The notes below the pieces were generated by a model. That model was not told the DNA's origin, ran no database searches, and saw nothing but the letters and a program-made list of their open reading frames with translations. Both the position numbers and the translations under genes were made by a program. Source: Hahella ganghwensis DSM 17046 (lineage in GTDB: Bacteria > Pseudomonadota > Gammaproteobacteria > Pseudomonadales > Oleiphilaceae). Taken from it: a DNA stretch of 64,000 nucleotides. Shown here in pieces: positions 60,829 through 64,000 of the stretch; position 1 is the first letter of the stretch; each line of letters starts with the position of its first letter. Where the stretch lies: positions 1 to 64,000 of the forward strand of contig NZ_AQXX01000115.1 in assembly GCF_000376785.1 (NCBI RefSeq). Reading direction: 5' to 3'.

Positions 60829-63093
60829 ATGAAGAATGATCGTCTGCAAGAACTTTTCAATGCACACTGCGCGCTCCCCTTTGATCTGCTGGGAATGCGC
60901 AAAAGCTCCATTAAGGGATTAACAAAAGGCTCGGCAAACGATTCAAAAGAAGATTCGGCAGGTAATTCAACCGCGGTCACCATTACCTGCTGGTTTCCAA
61001 ACGCCCGCAGAGTGGAGGCGGTCAGTTGGCTGCCAATCTATGAGCCCGAGGAACGAGTCTGTCGGGACATGGAAAAAGTTCATGAGGATGGGCTTTTTCA
61101 AGTGATGGTTGAAAGCACGGACCCTCTGGTGGCTCAGTCCTCCCATTGTCGTTTTCGCGTGACCTATGACGATCAGACCTTCGATAAGCTCGATCCCTAT
61201 CAGTTCAGTGAGCTGACGTTTCATGATTTCCATTATGATGCGGCCACTCTGTACCGGAATCAGGGGGCACACCTGACTTCCTCGGAGATTCAGGGGCAAA
61301 TGGTGGAGGGGGTTCGTTTCGCGGTATACGCACCACATGCCCGCTCGGTCAGCGTGGTAGGGGATTTCAACCAGTGGGATGGTCGCGTGCATCCCATGGG
61401 GGCAAGCGGTGACGGTATCTGGCGGTTGTTTATCCCGGATGTAAAGTCTGGTGATCGCTATAAATTTGAAATTCGAAGCGCCCAGGGTGACCTTTTGCCC
61501 CATAAGATTGACCCCATGGCGTTCTCTATCGACCAGCATCCATCCTTTGCCTGTGTCGTTTACGATCATCAACAATACCAGTGGAACGATCAAAGGTGGC
61601 GGGAACAACCGCTCCCACCGGCACTGGAAGCGCCTCTCAATATCTATGAAGTCCACCTGGGGTCATGGAAATTTAAGGATGGTCGACCCATGTCCTATAG
61701 GGAGCTGGCGGAGGAACTGATTCCTTATATTCAGGAAATGGGGTATACCCACATTGAACTCCTGCCCATTTCCGAATACCCCTATGGTGCTTCCTGGGGT
61801 TACCAGCCGGTCGGGTTGTTCGCGCCGACCAGCCGCTACGGTACCCCGGATGATTTCAAGGCGTTTGTTGATGCCTGCCATCATGCCGGCATTGGGGTGA
61901 TTCTGGACTGGGTGCCTGCGCATTTCCCCACGGACAGTCATGGGCTGTCGAATTTTGATGGCACGCCGTTATATGAATACCCGGATCCTCGCAAGGGCTG
62001 GCACCAGGAATGGAATTCACTGATTTATGACTATGGTCGTGAACATGTGTGCCAGTTCCTGATCAGTAATGCCCTTTACTGGTTTGATTGTTTTCACATT
62101 GATGGCATTCGCGTGGATGCCGTGGCTTCCATGTTGTATCTGGATTATTCCCGTAAAGACGGGGAGTGGGTTGCCAACCAGTTTGGTGGTAATCATAACC
62201 TGGAGGCTATCGCTTTCATTAAGCGGCTAAACGAAACGATCTACCTGAACTACCCGAAAGCCATGACCATCGCGGAAGAATCCACCGCCTATCCAGGGGT
62301 TTCCAAGCCAACATTTGAAGGCGGACTGGGGTTCGGATTCAAATGGAATATGGGCTGGATGAATGACAGCCTGCGTTATATGTCACGTGATCATATTTAT
62401 CGCAAGTACCATCATAACGAACTGACGTTCGGGATGATGTATGCGTTTTCTGAACACTTTGTATTGCCTTTGTCTCATGATGAAGTTGTGCACGGGAAGC
62501 GATCATTGCTTTACAAAATGCCGGGTGATGAATGGCAGAAATTTGCCAATCTGCGAGCCTTCAGTGCCTACCTCTACGCTCATCCCGGCAAGATGCTGAA
62601 CTTCATGGGAAGCGAAATTGCCCAGCCCAATGAGTGGGACTTCAACCGTCCGCTGTCATGGGAACTGCTGCAATATGAGCTACACCAGGGACAACAGAAA
62701 GTCATTCGTGATCTCAATCATCTGTATCGAAACGAGCCCTGCCTTTATGAGCAGGATTTTCACCCGGACGGTTTTCGCTGGTTGGCGCCGGATGACAGCG
62801 GCAACAGTGTGTTGTCCATGATTCGGTTTGCCAAGGATCCTGATCAGCACCTGATCATTGTCGTCAACATGACACCGACTCCACGGGAACATTACGCCAT
62901 AGGCGTGCCGCAAAGTCGTCATTATCAGGTGATACTGAATACCGACTCGGAGTTTTACGGAGGCAGCAACTATCCGGTAGGAGATGACTTTCGGCCTGCC
63001 AGGAAACCTCTGCATCAACAACCTTATTCCATTGCACTGAATGTTCCGCCCTTATCGGCAGTGTTTTTGAAACCGTGCATCAGTCAGGAGTAA
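60829..63093 (+). CDS. glgB: 1,4-alpha-glucan branching enzyme
   Basis: GlgB makes alpha-1,6 branches in glycogen. The 754-residue GH13 enzyme has two N-terminal beta domains (the CBM48 starts near VRFAVYAPHARSVSVVGDFN) and the barrel with region motifs VILDWVPAHF, GIRVDAVASM (nucleophile Asp430), IAEEST (Glu483) and LSHDEVVHGK (Asp551), then a C-terminal all-beta domain. This is the long gammaproteobacterial form. It lies between the GH15-like gene and glgX on one strand. Confidence 0.97.
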   Translation: MKNDRLQELFNAHCALPFDLLGMRKSSIKGLTKGSANDSKEDSAGNSTAVTITCWFPNARRVEAVSWLPIYEPEERVCRDMEKVHEDGLFQVMVESTDPLVAQSSHCRFRVTYDDQTFDKLDPYQFSELTFHDFHYDAATLYRNQGAHLTSSEIQGQMVEGVRFAVYAPHARSVSVVGDFNQWDGRVHPMGASGDGIWRLFIPDVKSGDRYKFEIRSAQGDLLPHKIDPMAFSIDQHPSFACVVYDHQQYQWNDQRWREQPLPPALEAPLNIYEVHLGSWKFKDGRPMSYRELAEELIPYIQEMGYTHIELLPISEYPYGASWGYQPVGLFAPTSRYGTPDDFKAFVDACHHAGIGVILDWVPAHFPTDSHGLSNFDGTPLYEYPDPRKGWHQEWNSLIYDYGREHVCQFLISNALYWFDCFHIDGIRVDAVASMLYLDYSRKDGEWVANQFGGNHNLEAIAFIKRLNETIYLNYPKAMTIAEESTAYPGVSKPTFEGGLGFGFKWNMGWMNDSLRYMSRDHIYRKYHHNELTFGMMYAFSEHFVLPLSHDEVVHGKRSLLYKMPGDEWQKFANLRAFSAYLYAHPGKMLNFMGSEIAQPNEWDFNRPLSWELLQYELHQGQQKVIRDLNHLYRNEPCLYEQDFHPDGFRWLAPDDSGNSVLSMIRFAKDPDQHLIIVVNMTPTPREHYAIGVPQSRHYQVILNTDSEFYGGSNYPVGDDFRPARKPLHQQPYSIALNVPPLSAVFLKPCISQE

Positions 63094-63111
63094 GTTCTGG
63101 GCCCCGAGGCC

Positions 63112-63206
63112 AAGTGATAGCGGGAGGATTAAGTGATAGCGGGAGGATTAAGTGATAGCGGTAGGGTTGAGTGATACAGGTAGGTTTGAGTAATAGAAAT
63201 AGGGCA
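63112..63206 (+). repeat. Five 19-bp tandem repeats between glgB and glgX
   Basis: Units start at 63112, 63131, 63150, 63169 and 63188. The first two are identical (AAGTGATAGCGGGAGGATT); the next three drift progressively, and a degraded sixth unit begins at 63207. Each early unit contains a GGAGG-like ribosome motif and a GTGATAG stop cluster, and 19 is not a multiple of three, so stops fall in all frames. The array lies 18 bp after the glgB stop and reaches toward the glgX start. It may influence glgX translation or arise from replication slippage. Confidence 0.85.
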
Positions 63207-63227
63207 AAGTAATGGGAAGTCCCGGCT

Positions 63228-64000
63228 TTGAATAATCGTCTTCGAACGCCAAAACCGCCGCCGCTGGGAGCGACGCTTTCCGAGAGCGGTTGCCACTTTG
63301 CGCTTCACAGTAGCACGGCAAAGAAGGTCTCTCTGTGTTTGTTTCAGGCAGACGGAACTGAGCAGCGTCTTCCAATGAAGTATCGACACGGCGGACTTTG
63401 GTATACCCATGTCGAAGGGGTGAAGGAAAATCAGCAATACGGTTATCGTATCGAGCCATCTCCCGGTGCAGTAGGAAATCCACACAAGCTGTTGCTGGAC
63501 CCCTATGCAATGGCCTTGAGCGGAAAGGTGACCTGGCATGAATCGTTGCGTTGGCAGGGAGATTGGGCATTAGTAGACAGCGCACCCCAAATGCCAAAAT
63601 CAGTCGTGAAATCATTGTCGCCACTTGATACGGAAGCGATATCTTTACCGCCACAGGATCGGATCATTTATGAACTGCACGTCAAAGGTTTCACCCAACA
63701 ACATCCCGAGGTGCCAGCCGAACATCGTGGTAAGTATCTGGGACTGGGACACCCTTCGGTAATCCGCTATCTACAGTCTCTTGGGGTAACCAGTTTACAA
63801 CTGATGCCCTGCTTCAGCTTTATGGACGAACCCCGCCTGGTGGCTCAGGGGCTGGTGAACTATTGGGGCTATAACCCGGTTCACTTTTTTGTGCCGGACT
63901 GGCGTTATGCGGTACAGGACCCGGTAGAAGAGTTTCGTTGGATGGTGCAGCAACTCCACATGGCGGGGTTTGAAGTGATTCTGGATGTGGTCTACAACCA
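63228..64000 (+). CDS. glgX: Glycogen debranching enzyme GlgX (3' truncated by window)
   Basis: This reading frame is open to the window edge and encodes at least 257 residues of a GH13 isoamylase-type enzyme that removes alpha-1,6 branches from glycogen. It starts with a CBM48-like beta domain (about residues 5-100, with LGATLSESGCHFALHSSTAK and QQYGYRIEPSPG), then enters the catalytic barrel at DRIIYELHVKGFTQQHPEV and VNYWGYNPVHFFVPDW, ending in GFEVILDVVYN, the first conserved GH13 region. The best start is TTG at 63228 with GGGAAG nine bases upstream; no ATG in this frame precedes the fold. The catalytic acids lie outside the window. Confidence 0.9.
   Translation, partial: MNNRLRTPKPPPLGATLSESGCHFALHSSTAKKVSLCLFQADGTEQRLPMKYRHGGLWYTHVEGVKENQQYGYRIEPSPGAVGNPHKLLLDPYAMALSGKVTWHESLRWQGDWALVDSAPQMPKSVVKSLSPLDTEAISLPPQDRIIYELHVKGFTQQHPEVPAEHRGKYLGLGHPSVIRYLQSLGVTSLQLMPCFSFMDEPRLVAQGLVNYWGYNPVHFFVPDWRYAVQDPVEEFRWMVQQLHMAGFEVILDVVYN

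Noticed and set aside
63112-63206. CRISPR array
   Set aside because: The units are only 19 bp and directly tandem without unique spacers, and no cas gene is present.

Overview
The window looks like chromosomal DNA of a moderate-GC, free-living, probably marine gammaproteobacterium able to respire nitrate. The order tRNA-Leu, rnr, rlmB, rpsF, rpsR, rplI, dnaB, a four-cysteine FNR/ANR-type regulator, narGHJI with an attached PpiC-type isomerase, and ubiUVT all fit Marinobacter/Hahella-like Oceanospirillales or Pseudomonadales. I cannot name the genus from sequence alone.

Layout: (1) 1-2426, an IS21-family element whose istA has two in-frame stops while istB is intact. (2) 2742-9370, a core block of tRNA-Leu(CAG), RNase R, RlmB, ribosomal proteins S6, S18 and L9, and DnaB. 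(3) 9435-14228, a sugar-nucleotide reductase-like protein, the anaerobic regulator Anr, a HemN-like protein that has lost its radical-SAM cysteines, an acyltransferase and an orphan periplasmic binding protein. (4) 14617-20892, threonine catabolism (tdh, kbl), a large secreted M14 carboxypeptidase and thiol peroxidase. (5) 21026-30308, first nitrate block: moaA-moaB, divergent narK1 and narK2, a PP2C phosphatase-kinase fusion, NnrS and a DGC-type cysteine protein. (6) 30314-36529, accessory genes: lipase, anchored hypothetical protein, GST, an ECF sigma/YciI pair and a second orphan binding protein. (7) 36653-47042, ubiV-ubiU diverging from ubiT, then ppiC and narIJHG. (8) 47462-57489, narX, then an interrupting stretch (VOC protein, aerolysin-like pore-forming protein, PI-PLC/C-type-lectin protein, AraC regulator), then a third nitrate transporter and narL. 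(9) 57594-64000, glycogen metabolism: a phosphorylase-kinase-alpha-like GH15 protein, glgB and a truncated glgX.

The unifying theme is an anaerobic nitrate regulon. Palindromes of FNR/ANR type (TTGAT-N4-ATCAA) sit in front of moaA, between narK1 and narK2, between ubiU and ubiT, and, with one mismatch, in front of narG and in the narK/narL intergenic region. NarL-type 7-2-7 heptamer pairs accompany four of these five sites. For moaA, narG and ubiT a plausible -10 hexamer lies about 31-33 bp from the box centre, as expected for class II FNR promoters. Together the products supply the reductase and its chaperone, the molybdenum cofactor, nitrate/nitrite transport, oxygen-independent ubiquinone synthesis, nitrogen-oxide defence and the NarX/NarL sensor pair.

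The most unusual items are the cysteine-less HemN paralogue beside anr, the secreted aerolysin-like and PI-PLC/lectin pair lying between narX and narL, the phosphatase-kinase fusion in the nitrate transport operon, the kinase-free PhK-alpha-like protein in the glycogen cluster, and a decaying 19-bp tandem repeat between glgB and glgX.
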